Assembly (NCBI GenBank): GCA_013398295.1
Contig: VZSF01009127.1
Location: forward strand, 1 to 64,000
Direction of reading: 5' to 3'
From: Chionis minor
Lineage: Eukaryota; Chordata; Aves; Charadriiformes; Chionididae
DNA length: 64,000 nucleotides
Within the stretch, counting starts at the first letter, position 1; every line of letters starts with the position of its first letter. The notes below the pieces were generated by a model. It was given only the letters and a program-made list of their open reading frames with translations, was not told the DNA's origin and did no database searches. The translations under genes were made by a program, and so were the position numbers. Positions 34,940 through 44,700 of this stretch are shown here, piece by piece.

Positions 34940-35250
34940 CACAGAGCTTTAAAAATATCTCTACGTGACATATGCTGTTTGTCCCTGAACACTGGATAGG
35001 TTAATTGTTAAAGAAACATTAATAACATTAACTGATGGTATGGCTTCCCACTGCCTCTGCCCTGGCAATCTCACACTGGCAAATGGATTAATAATCCTAT
35101 TGGAAATGAATGTCGTTGCTATGCAAGTAACAGAAAACTAGATAATTTAAGAATAGTTTGGATGATTACTAATTAGATCCACCGACACAGGGGAATTTGA
35201 ATTATTCATGACTGGCTGAAAACAGCGGGTAATTCATTTGTGTGCTTCTC
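34940..35250. promoter_or_regulatory. Candidate conserved noncoding element with paired bicoid-type sites
   Basis: GGATTA and TAATCC face each other with one base between them (35085-35097), a paired arrangement expected for OTX/PITX/GSC-class homeodomains. Around it are AACATTAATAACATTAACTG, GATTACTAATTAGATCC, TTGAATTATTCATGACTGG and GGGTAATTCATTTG, many with TAAT or ATTA cores. The block is unique sequence with no coding potential. It is one of the densest homeodomain-word clusters in the window. The regulatory role is inferred. Confidence 0.38.
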
Positions 35251-35275
35251 TGCAACTAATGTGAAAGTTGTTTAT

Positions 35276-35288
35276 CCCCCCCCCCCCC
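35276..35288. repeat. Homopolymer C tract (13 C)
   Basis: Thirteen consecutive C residues directly abut the candidate element to the left. The tract is a likely length-variable and sequencing-error-prone site. Confidence 0.95.
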
Positions 35289-36139
35289 AAGATGATCTGC
35301 TAAAAATGATCCTTTGTTTCAGTGCTGATCATTTCACTGCGGAGGAATGTCAGGGCTGCAAGGTTAGGATAAAAAGCCTTGAAAAGTTAGTTGGAGAAAC
35401 AATGCGAACAAGCCACACTTTGAGACACGAGCTTTATTTTTTATTTACTGAGTTTCAATAGGCGAAGCCAACATCTGAACTTCTGAATAAATATCCAAAT
35501 TAAGATGCTCATGTACTCACACAGGGTAGGTGAGGACATGCTACACAGTGGCACCTGCATGCCTGCATACACGTTTTTTTGGGTGCTGGCGTGCATGGGG
35601 CTATCTGGGAAGACATGAAGGCACCCTTCGAAATCCCCTCTGCTCCCTCTGTTCTCCCTGGACTCATCCAGTACCACCCTGTCTCCCTGCAGCAGAGGCA
35701 TCAAGCACTCCCCAGAGCCCCCCTCTCACCTGGGGGAACATCCCGAGGAGCTTCCCCCTCTGAGGATGTGTGCATGTACAGATGCACATACTGTTCAAAT
35801 CAGACACATCCAAATCAGAAGCACGCAGTTTTTCATGAGAAAAGGCATCCCAAGCAGCTCTGCAAACATGTACTGCTGGATAGAATTTCCTAAGGTGAGC
35901 TGGATAATTCAAGTTGAGGATGTGTAGGACATAGTGAAAGGTGTCCTCCAGCTGTGCTCTGTTTATCCTTAATGGCATGCAAAAGACTTCAAAATAGTGT
36001 GCAGAAGCTTTCTGAACTGTCTGATAGTTCCTTCTGTCCTGGCACTAAGCTGAGAGCCCCAGCCAGCAAGGATGCCTGATCAAACCAATTTTAGGACTCC
36101 TCCTTTTTACCTTGTTCATTCCCTGGAATTGCTCTGAAT
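35289..36139. other. Noncoding stretch, nothing recognisable
   Basis: The sequence is moderately GC-rich at 35580-35770, with overlapping open frames on both strands (up to 104 codons each) that lack motifs. No repeat family is seen. Confidence 0.5.
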
Positions 36140-36400
36140 AGTTTAAATAGGCGGGGGAAGAGACTGTAACTGGAGCATAAATAACCTCACACATGAAATT
36201 ACCCAGCTCGTTCAATACCAGCCCCTGCAGATCCTATTGCCTTTATTAATTTATGAGCTTTATTATCTTGATTTTTCATTAAAATGCAGTAAGTTGGTCC
36301 AACTCATAAAATAGATAAAGTGAAGCACAATAGTTCATTTACCATTGATCCGTATTTGTAACTCAGAGAAGACGACAGCTATGGCTGGCATACATGAAGC
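36140..36400. promoter_or_regulatory. Candidate conserved noncoding element
   Basis: GGAGCATAAATAACCTCACA, CCTTTATTAATTTATGAGC, TTTATTATCTTGATTTTTC and ACAATAGTTCATTTACC resemble HOX/CDX, SOX and homeodomain sites. The unique AT-rich sequence is preceded by a small G-rich word (GGCGGGGG). Texture only. Confidence 0.3.
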
Positions 36401-36550
36401 CATACCCAATTCAGAAGCACTACACAACTGTGAATAGTTAAAGCAGAGAACAGCGCCTCATCTTTCCTCCCTGGCTCACCAGCGAAATTCTTGCTCTTAT
36501 TTTTACCAGTTTCCAGCACAGCAGCACTAGCTTATGTCAGTGGCTTAGAT

Positions 36551-36641
36551 GGGTCCAACCCTTTGCCAAGTGGGAGGCAGAGAAACGTAACTTGCCTGAG
36601 ACCACAAACAGGAGCAGTTATTGAACTTGGTCTTGTGGTTT
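36551..36641 (-). repeat. Possible decayed MIR/CORE-SINE fragment
   Basis: GAGGCAGAGAAACGTAACTT, GCCTGAGACCACAAACAGGA and TTATTGAACTTGGTCTT follow, in order, the reverse complement of the MIR core (gaggcacagagaggttaagt, cttgcccaaggtcacacagc, attcgaacccaggtct). Ancient MIR-type SINEs are known from amniotes including birds. The match is by eye and gapped. Confidence 0.45.
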
Positions 36642-36821
36642 AGGAAAAAAAGGAGGGGAAAAGTGTGTGAAAGCTGCTGTAGAGGGGATTAGTAAGCACA
36701 AGAAGACACAGAAAGCACACCATGTGTCAGCGAAAACATTTTAAATGAGAGGCTTGCATCTGTTTTTTTTGGTGAAATACCAGATTTGGGCCTTTATTCC
36801 ATCTTAAACCAGTCAACACTT

Positions 36822-37752
36822 GAATCATAGAATCATCTACGTTGGAAGAGACCTTTAAGATCATTGAGTTGATCCATCAACCCAACACTGCCAAAACCAC
36901 CCCTAAACCATGTCCCTCAGCAACATGTCTACTTGTCTTTTAAATACCTCCAGGGATGGCGATTCCACCACTGCCCTGGGCAGCCTCTTCCAATGTTTGA
37001 CAACCCTTTCAGTGAAAACTTTTTTCGTAATATCCAATCTAAACCTCCCCTAGCACAACTTGAGGCTGTTTCCTCTCGTCCTATTGCTTGTTACTTCAGA
37101 GAAGAGACTGTCCCCCACTGCACTACAACCTCCTTTCAGGTAGTTGTAGAGAGTGATAGAGTCTCCCCTCAGCCTCCTTTTCTCCAGGCTGAACAACCCC
37201 AGTTCCCTCAGCTGCTCCTCATAAGGCTTGTTCTCTAGACCCTTCACCAGCTTCATTGCCCTTCTCTGGCCTTGCTCCAGAATCTCAATGTCTGTCTTGT
37301 AGTGATGGGCCCAAAACTGAACACATTTTTCGAGTTGGGGCCTCACCATTGCTGAGTACAGGGGGACAATCACTTCCCTAGTCCTGCTGGCCACACTATT
37401 CCTGATACAGGCCAGGATGCTGTTGGCCCTCTTGGCTACTTGGGCACACTGTTGGCACATATTCGTCAGGCTGTCAACCAACACCCCCAGGTCCTTTTCT
37501 GCCCAGCAGCTTTCCAGCCACTCTTCCCCAGCCTGTAGGGCTGCGTGGGGTTGTTGTGACCCAAGTGAGGACCTGGCACTTGGCCTTGTTGAACCTCATA
37601 CCACTGGCCTCGGCCCATCTGCCCAGCCTATCCAGATCACTCTGTAGGGCCATCCCACCCACAAGCGGGCTGACACTCCCACCCAACTTGGTGTCATCTG
37701 CAAACTTACTGAGGGTGCACTTGGTCCCCTTGCCCAGGTCATTGAGTATAGG
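36822..37752 (-). mobile_element. CR1 retrotransposon, RT C-terminal half and 3' UTR, third subfamily
   Basis: The minus-strand copy starts with the reverse-complement tail GAATCATAGAATCATC and GTTGGAAGAGACCTTTAAGA. A 3' UTR with CCAACACTGCCAAAACCACC and the ORF2 end (complement stop at 36903-36905) follow, and the reading runs up to the RT motif FADDT (complement of 37690-37704). The 5' end is truncated near 37752, immediately upstream of the FADD motif. The 3' UTR differs from the other CR1 copies in the window. The copy carries a frameshift and a premature stop and is inactive. Confidence 0.94.
36903..37752 (-). pseudogene. CR1 ORF2 remnant with one frameshift and one premature stop
   Basis: Read on the minus strand, the first frame contains [13 protein letters not shown] and [20 protein letters not shown] and shifts frame after KCQVL (near 37560). 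A second frame from about 37484 carries [58 protein letters not shown] and [11 protein letters not shown], and meets TAG at 37050-37052. The same frame then continues for 48 codons ([39 protein letters not shown]) to the natural stop at 36903. So a single nonsense change interrupts an otherwise readable C-terminus. It has no catalytic core upstream of FADD and is non-functional. Confidence 0.92.
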
Positions 37753-38334
37753 GGATCTGTGTTTCTCCACATGGGTGTATGTGTGTGCACAGGCCAGATA
37801 TATCCATTGCTGGATAGAAGTGAGAAAAATGCCAAGGGCTCAAGTGCGTTTGCACACTAATTCTCATATATTTGAATTTCTTAGAATTTTCCTCTTACAA
37901 AGTCAAAGATGCATTAGAAAGCCAAGATATTTCAATAGCATGTAGCCCCTAGAGGAGCAATGTTATTTGTGTGGCAAAGTCACGTCTGAAATGCTGCTGG
38001 TTTTACAGCTGCTGTTGTGATTGTAGCCAGCTCCCTGCCCCTTGGCAGTCACCAGCAGGCACTGTGGCTCTGCATCACCCTCCCAGCTTCGCCTGTGTTG
38101 AGCCACAGCTTAGCCCTGGCAACCATCTCCTCATCCTGTTCTTCCTCAATATGAGCAGTGCTAGCACTGTAGGACCACAGACAGCATGAAAACACAAGAA
38201 AAAAAAAATCACTAAGTGGCTTTTGCTTAATGTGTATTTCTACTTCCTGCTCCTGGCAAGCAGGGGAAGTTTAATTGGCTATTTCATACTGCTGTCCCTT
38301 TCTCCTTGACCCCAGACCTCGATTGCTGGCATCT
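37753..38334. other. Noncoding stretch, nothing recognisable
   Basis: This is unique sequence flanking the 5' truncation point of the CR1. No repeat or coding signal can be supported. Confidence 0.5.
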
Positions 38335-38480
38335 CCAGCATCACTCCATAAATGACAGTAAAAACACCTGATGTGGCAAGTGGGTGCTTTATGAAGAGTG
38401 ATATGGCATCAATCATAATTAACCCACATGTCCCTGTCACAGGCTGGGGCAGGCCCCGTCACATCTGGTTTCCTGTTTGA
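38335..38480. promoter_or_regulatory. Candidate conserved noncoding element
   Basis: CCATAAATGACAGTAAAAAC, ACACCTGATGTGGC and GGCATCAATCATAATTAACC lie close together. They resemble MEIS/TALE (TGACAG), E-box/T-box-like and homeodomain words. Texture only; conservation not tested. Confidence 0.25.
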
Positions 38481-41400
38481 AAATACTTTGGTTTATGTAG
38501 GTTTAGCTGCAAACAACCAAGCGACTGATCTCTAGGCAATGGGAGCAGGTAAAAGATGAATTATCTGTCACTCAGAAAGATGCCCTGGCAGCGGAAACCA
38601 TCAAGCACATTTGTAGGGTTTCATCATTCCTTCTTTTCCCCTGTCCCCACACTTGGCATAGTTTGCTTTTCGGATCAGTTACCAGCCCAGCATCTGCTCT
38701 CCGAGCCTTTTGGAAAACACTTTGGAGAATGCAAAGCACCTGAGTCCCGCAACAGCATGACTTTACAGCCATTTGTAAAAGCAGGGCATTCCCTTTGCTT
38801 CTTGAATTAAATGCCGCATCATGGGCATTTCAGACCTGGCATCTGTGTATGTGCAAATAAATATTGGTCAAATCAGCGCCATGCCCGTTGTCACTCTGCA
38901 CTAGCACAAGAGGTGCTGTGGGCTGTAAAGCGCTGGAGGCTTTTGGTGCTGATTTTTTTTCAGCTCCTCTAGGTAACAGAGAGCAGAGTCTGTAGTCATT
39001 GCCTTGTACAAGCCAAACCATCAAACACAACTCTTCTTGTTAAGTCTCTTTGTAACTCGCTGGTGGCTCTTGGGAGCAGGGAAACTTGAGCCCGCTGGTG
39101 TTGTATTTTCCTCCTTTTGCTCCCGTGAGTGTTAAATCAGCCCCTTCACCTCCTAATCTTCAGCTACAGCCTGTTGTTTAATTCTTTCTTTAATCAGCCT
39201 TGTTCCTTACAGTATGCCAGTGTTACTCTGGTGATGCAAGGACTTGCCACAGCAGTCACTGATGCTAGAAGGGATAGTAAAAGTGTATTACAGGACGCTG
39301 TACTTAAGAATGTGTAGGGCAGTGAGGTATTATAGGAAACTCTTTTTTCCTTCTTTCCTTGCTCTTCAGATGGATGTGGAGGCAAGCTGTGGTCGTGAGC
39401 AGCATACGCTTTTGGGTACTAGGTATTCCTCCAGAAACGATTACTGTGAAATTCATAGAAATGGTGGAGTAAGGTGCTGCTCAGCAAGAGTTATGGATAT
39501 TGGACTCTGAACCTGGAGCATTTCAAACATAACCTAGCACAGCTAAGGAAACACATTGTACTCAGGGACTTAAATCCTATTAAATCCAGAGCCCAAGCAA
39601 CCTTTGAAAACAGCATGTGCAACTCCAAATTGCATAGGGCCCCAAACAGTTTTGCTTGCTTTTAGGTAAGAAGTGGGAGCTGTAGCATTAATATCTTCTC
39701 TGTATGTTAGCCTTCCTACACTTAAGTATATGCAGGTTTCTAAACGGGAATGATGTTTTCTACTCTTGTATCTCCCTCTGAACAATCAAGGTGATTGCAG
39801 TTCTCCTAATGTACCTTACTGGCTGAACTCAGTCGAAGTTGTTAACGCATTTTAAAAAAATTCCTGCCCACTTCAAATGTGTGCATTGCTTCCCCTCCTT
39901 CCAAATAGTGCTTTGACTGCATTGAGAGTTAAACTGGTAGCTCTCTTGGACTTGACATGGTAATAAATCTAATAATGTCCCGCTAACAGAGCTAAATACC
40001 TCATTTGAGGAAAAATGAAGCAACATTTTTCCCTGAGCTGTAAAATATGTTGAGTGATTTCATTTCCTTCGTATGGAACATTAGGGCTTGGCATAATCCT
40101 CGCTCACTCTGAAAGAGTGTAAAAGTTGTCTCCTGTGTGATAGCTCCAGCCGCCTTGCTGCCAGGTACCTGCTGCACATTCTGCGCTGCCTGGTCTCCTT
40201 CTAGCAACAGCATGTGTGGTTTTCCCTCTTACTAAAGAGAAAAGAAAACAGGTCCATTCTGGCATTCAATTGCAGGCTGTAAAATTGAAATTAGCAGTCA
40301 AGACACAGCCATCTCTACTTACAAAGGCCACCTGCACTAATTATGCTTCGCTTTCAGGCACGTCCCTCAGTCTGCCAAGGTCCAAATGTGAGACACGTTA
40401 TCTGGCCAAGTCCTAACATGAAAGATGAATGAAATTTGAGTAGGGACAGTGAGATGCCAAAAGATCAATTTTTAAAAATCTAAATGGCTTTTCTTATGTC
40501 TCTGTCTGGGACTCCCTACTTTCGAGGTAGATAGCTTTCAGTGGGGAAGTGTGGGGAATAGAGACCATTTTCAGGAAGGTTCTCAATTATTTCATGACTA
40601 TTGCGACTGAAGTCCCATAAAATGGAAGTTTTGTTTTCAGGAGCTGAAGGGGAAGGATATAAGAGGAATTTTGTGTGCCTCAAATATTTTTGTTACCTCT
40701 GCTGTTTAATTTGTCGTCTTCTGAAAACAGAGCAGTTAGGCATCTTTTAAAATCCAGCTTTTGAGGATTCACAGCATAGAATACCCTAAAAGACGTTTCA
40801 CTCTCATTTCTGCTCCATGCAACTCCATTAGCTACATTGAGCAAACAACTGACCATGAATTTTCTATGTTTTTTATATAAATATACAGATATAAAATATA
40901 GAATCTAATATTATCTATACTAGTTTACAAATAAAATATAGATCTATATTATTTCACCCTTCTGTTAATGATTTGCATTGAGTCTTTTTTATCTGTTGAA
41001 TGTTTTGCAGTCTTAAATGTTTACCTATGTATGTTTCCTAATCCTTAGATGGTAGCTTTTCACCTAATTCCTGTAAAATCAGTTCCAGTTTTAGGAACTG
41101 GACTGTGTTCTTTTATTTCCATTAAAGGCAACTATTGCAAATAAATACAAACATAAACATATTCATCCCCTTACATCTCTGTATTTAACATCTACCATGG
41201 TTCTTCTGATCTGCCTTTTTCAGTTCATCCTTCATACTCCGAATACGACTAAATCTTTGAGTCAAACAACTTTTATTCTTCCTGAATGTAATTTACTTGG
41301 TCATTTCCTATATGTCATGAGCTTCCTTTTCATATCACCAAGATGAAATCAAATGCATAGCTCTCTGTGTATCTCTGAGTCTTTTATATTGATTATATAT

Positions 41401-44389
41401 GCATCACTTCAATTGGTTAGATGTGGAGAGACCTAAAATAACAATGTTTTAAGCACTGCTTAGCTTTAGCACAGAGTACCTGTTACACGTCTGTGAGCAG
41501 GTCAGCATTAAGATGTTGTGCCAGAAGCAATAACAAATTGCATTTATTGTTACATTGCTGCATAAGGTGCTGTGTGTTGCATGTTTCCTTAGCAAAGCTG
41601 TGGCTGAGTGGCAGGAAGGAAAGCTTCCGATTCGTGCTGATTATAGCAATTGATAATAATAATAAATTGATTCTAATTATCATGGATGCAATCATTTCCC
41701 ATCTGTAATGACAGAAGATGCTTAGATACGTGGAAAAAAATACTAGAAGCCAAGGGGAAGAGCTGTTTGATTTGGTTGTTCATGTCTTGCTGCGTGAAGC
41801 AAGGAGAGCTGGAAAGTGCCAGCTAGTGGCCAGGTGTGTTAGGAGTATTTTGTTCTCAACCTTTACTCAGATGTCTATGGAAAAATACGTCCCTTTAAAA
41901 TACAGAGTGTTTGAAATTCATGGCTCCCTCAGAAAGAAAAATTAATAACATTTTGCTGTTTTTTATTTGAATAGTTTCCATAACTGGGAAAGAAACCTAC
42001 TACATTTTCCCTTATCTCTTTACCATTATTTACAGCTCTGTGATACAATTTTGATCACCTCACCATGATCAAATCATTATTTTAATTCTTAGTAATTCCC
42101 ACAGAACATGCTGCAGCAAATGTAAAAGCATAAAGACTTTTACAATATTTTTAAGAAAAAGGGTGTGTGGCTCAAACAGCTTTGTAGGTATTTTCAATTC
42201 CCCCAAAGCACAGAATAAATAAATGTGGTATTGATAGTTTTTTCAGAAGATGGGTTTCAGTAATAACTCTGCCCCCTGATTTTTTAACCTTTGGAACAGC
42301 ATATGAAATGTATATGTTGATACAATTATTCCAAATGCTCTGAGTGCACCATTTTCAACAGGTATTAAAGTAAGAGAAATATATGTTGAAATTTTAGAGT
42401 TTGTATGAGGCTTATCTCCGTAACAGCGCTCCAACTTTCTACTTCCCCTGTAGATCCTCTTTAGAGAACAGATCCTACCCTGTCCCATCAGGGACATTAC
42501 ATCTTCTCTTCCCCTGCTGCCTTCTTGTCTTGCATGTCTAGCACAGACCTTAAAAATTAAGGATTAATTGCTGCGCCTATTACGGCATCTCAGAGTTGAG
42601 GTTGTCCCTTGTGCAGCTTGTGCAGATGGAGGAAGCAACATGGAACTCAAGGTGTCTGCTTTCCCTGTGATGAGTTAAACTTTTGGGCTGCCCTGGGCTA
42701 CCACAGCTGTGCGGCAAAAGATGCAGGAGGGACCAATTTGCTCTAAGGTATTGATATGGTTCCCTGTTCCACTTGGATTTGAGCCTCTCACCCTGCCAAA
42801 CTGACAGGAACCTGTTTTACAGAGGTAGGAAAACACTAATCCACAAAATGTTCATGGGTCTCTTAATTCCTGCTTGAAGTCACTTGGGAGTTAGTTCAGA
42901 TCAAGGCGAAAGCTATTTTCCCCCAAAATGTGTGGCAAAATAGGAAACCATAAATTCCCTTAATTCCATTAAATGGGGTTATGACCTTGGAAGGATACCA
43001 CTGGTTGCACCTCAGTTGTAGGTCTGCAGAACTAAAGAGCTGGGATGTTACACAGTTTTGCAGAGAATGAGTTCTGCTGAAGGAAATGGATTTCAATTAC
43101 ACTGGTTCCACATTAAGGAGAAAAATCCTAAGTTTTTCCCTCAAAGTGTGAAGATGAGGAAGCAGGGAAAAACCCAACAACCACCAACCCCAAATCTCTG
43201 GGATTTTTAAAACATTTCTCCCTATTTCTAAACGCTCAGGTGTCATTCATTTAACATTTTCAAGTATTACTTTGCCATAATGACAACTGGGTATTTAAAA
43301 GCAAACTGGCTCTCTGCTGAGAGTTAGTATTTTTATATAATTGCATAACTCGGTGAGCAGAGTTCAGGGCTTGTCTCATGGCCTTGCACAATCCTTTTCC
43401 CCTTGTATCCTCTCCAAGGGCTGCAAAGCTCTGCTGGACTAAGTGTGCTGAAGACCTGCTGTGGTGTTAGCAGCCTTTATTAGAAACCGCAGTGCTGATA
43501 CGCATTACCATTTATGCTCCTTTCTGGGCAGATCACTAAACTTCAGGCCCATTGATTTCAACTAGAAGGGTGCAGCGCAACACCTACATTACTGTATTAA
43601 ACCATCTTGGCTACATCCCACCGCCGTAGGTTGCAACGACGGCTTTTCCTGTCTTAGGGCTTTTGCTTCTGTTGACAGGCTATAATTTAGGTTGGCATGC
43701 AATAATTCTGTTGCTGAGTCCTTTGGTGAAATAAAGTTATTTTTAAAAGTAGTAAGAATCTTTACAAAATAACACAAAAAAGGGATTTATTACTGTTTCA
43801 TTGCTGTGTTCTCAAAATCTTGCCCCTTCTCATCCATTCTGCTAAATTTGGCTTCTTGAGCAAGTGATGAACTTGGAAGGCACTGGGTGTCCTTTATAAT
43901 GATGTTCTTACCCGGAAGATCTCAAGTGCTCAGAAACAGACTGAAAAATTATAGCTTTGGCATAGCAATCTTGGTTTGTTTTTCAGAATAATCGTTCTCT
44001 GCTTTTGGACCTTCTTCTGTTTTATTTTATTTTTTCTTCTTTATTTTGTACTTGTGTTTGAATTTTGATAATATCTTTTTATCTTCCCCACCCCCCCCAG
44101 AATTCTAAGATTTTTTAATTTTATTTTTTTTAACAAAAGCTGAGATTCTGCTTTGGAGCTAGGCCATTGAAGAAACCCCTAACATTTAGTTGTAAGAAAA
44201 TCAAGGATTGACAGCTTGTCATGGCTTATATCCCTATTTTACCTACGCTTTTCTTTAATGTCATCCATGGATGATACATTGCTTTAAATTATTTATATTG
44301 CAGACTTCATTCGCCTACACTTGTTAGTTTACTTTGAGGTAGAGCCCAGTGAAAGGTCTGGAGAGCCTTTCTGAAAAATCAATACCTCT
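38481..44389. other. Noncoding stretch, low-complexity A/T zone only
   Basis: An A/T-rich low-complexity zone lies at about 40860-40955 (repeated ATATA and AAATATAGA words), and a T-rich pyrimidine zone ending in C runs lies at 44010-44130. No gene, RNA or repeat family is recognisable, and no frame exceeds 88 codons. Confidence 0.5.
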
Positions 44390-44700
44390 GTGATCCAAAC
44401 TGTAATAATTAAACAAGGGCAATTAAATGATCAAGCGGCCAACTTAGTCTGTCTTGACAAAGTGCCCTTTTGTCTCATAAAGGTGAGGTTGTTAATGCAT
44501 GCAGTGATTAAAAGTCACAGCAAGGTGGCTCTTACTGGAAAGTGGCCTTTCCAGATGCCAGGTGGCGTGGTAGCTGCAGACATCTCTGTGCAACATGTGG
44601 TCTTGCTTAATCTGGATTTGAGCCATTTGGCTCATGTAGCTCTCACCTGCTGAGCTGCTGCAAATTTGTCTGATCTAAATTAAAATTATTTTTGATGTAT
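44390..44700. promoter_or_regulatory. Candidate conserved noncoding element overlapping an 87-codon frame
   Basis: The block starts with TAATAATTAAACAAGGGCAA and ATTAAATGATCAAGCGGCC, continues with GTTGTTAATGCATGCAGTGA and TTAAAAGTCACAGCAAGGTG, and ends with ATCTAAATTAAAATTATTTT. It is unique-looking and contains an open frame (44390-44653, plus) of 87 codons with no recognisable motif. A conserved regulatory element seems likelier than a small gene because the frame has no domain, signal peptide or splice context. Both readings are inferences. Confidence 0.3.

Noticed and set aside
36933..37945. Plus-strand frames up to 129 codons
   Set aside because: They are antisense shadows of the minus-strand CR1 ORF2 and its flank.
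44085..44101. Polypyrimidine tract ending in AG at a run of C
   Set aside because: What follows is AT-rich and full of stops, so it is not a plausible exon; it is low-complexity sequence.
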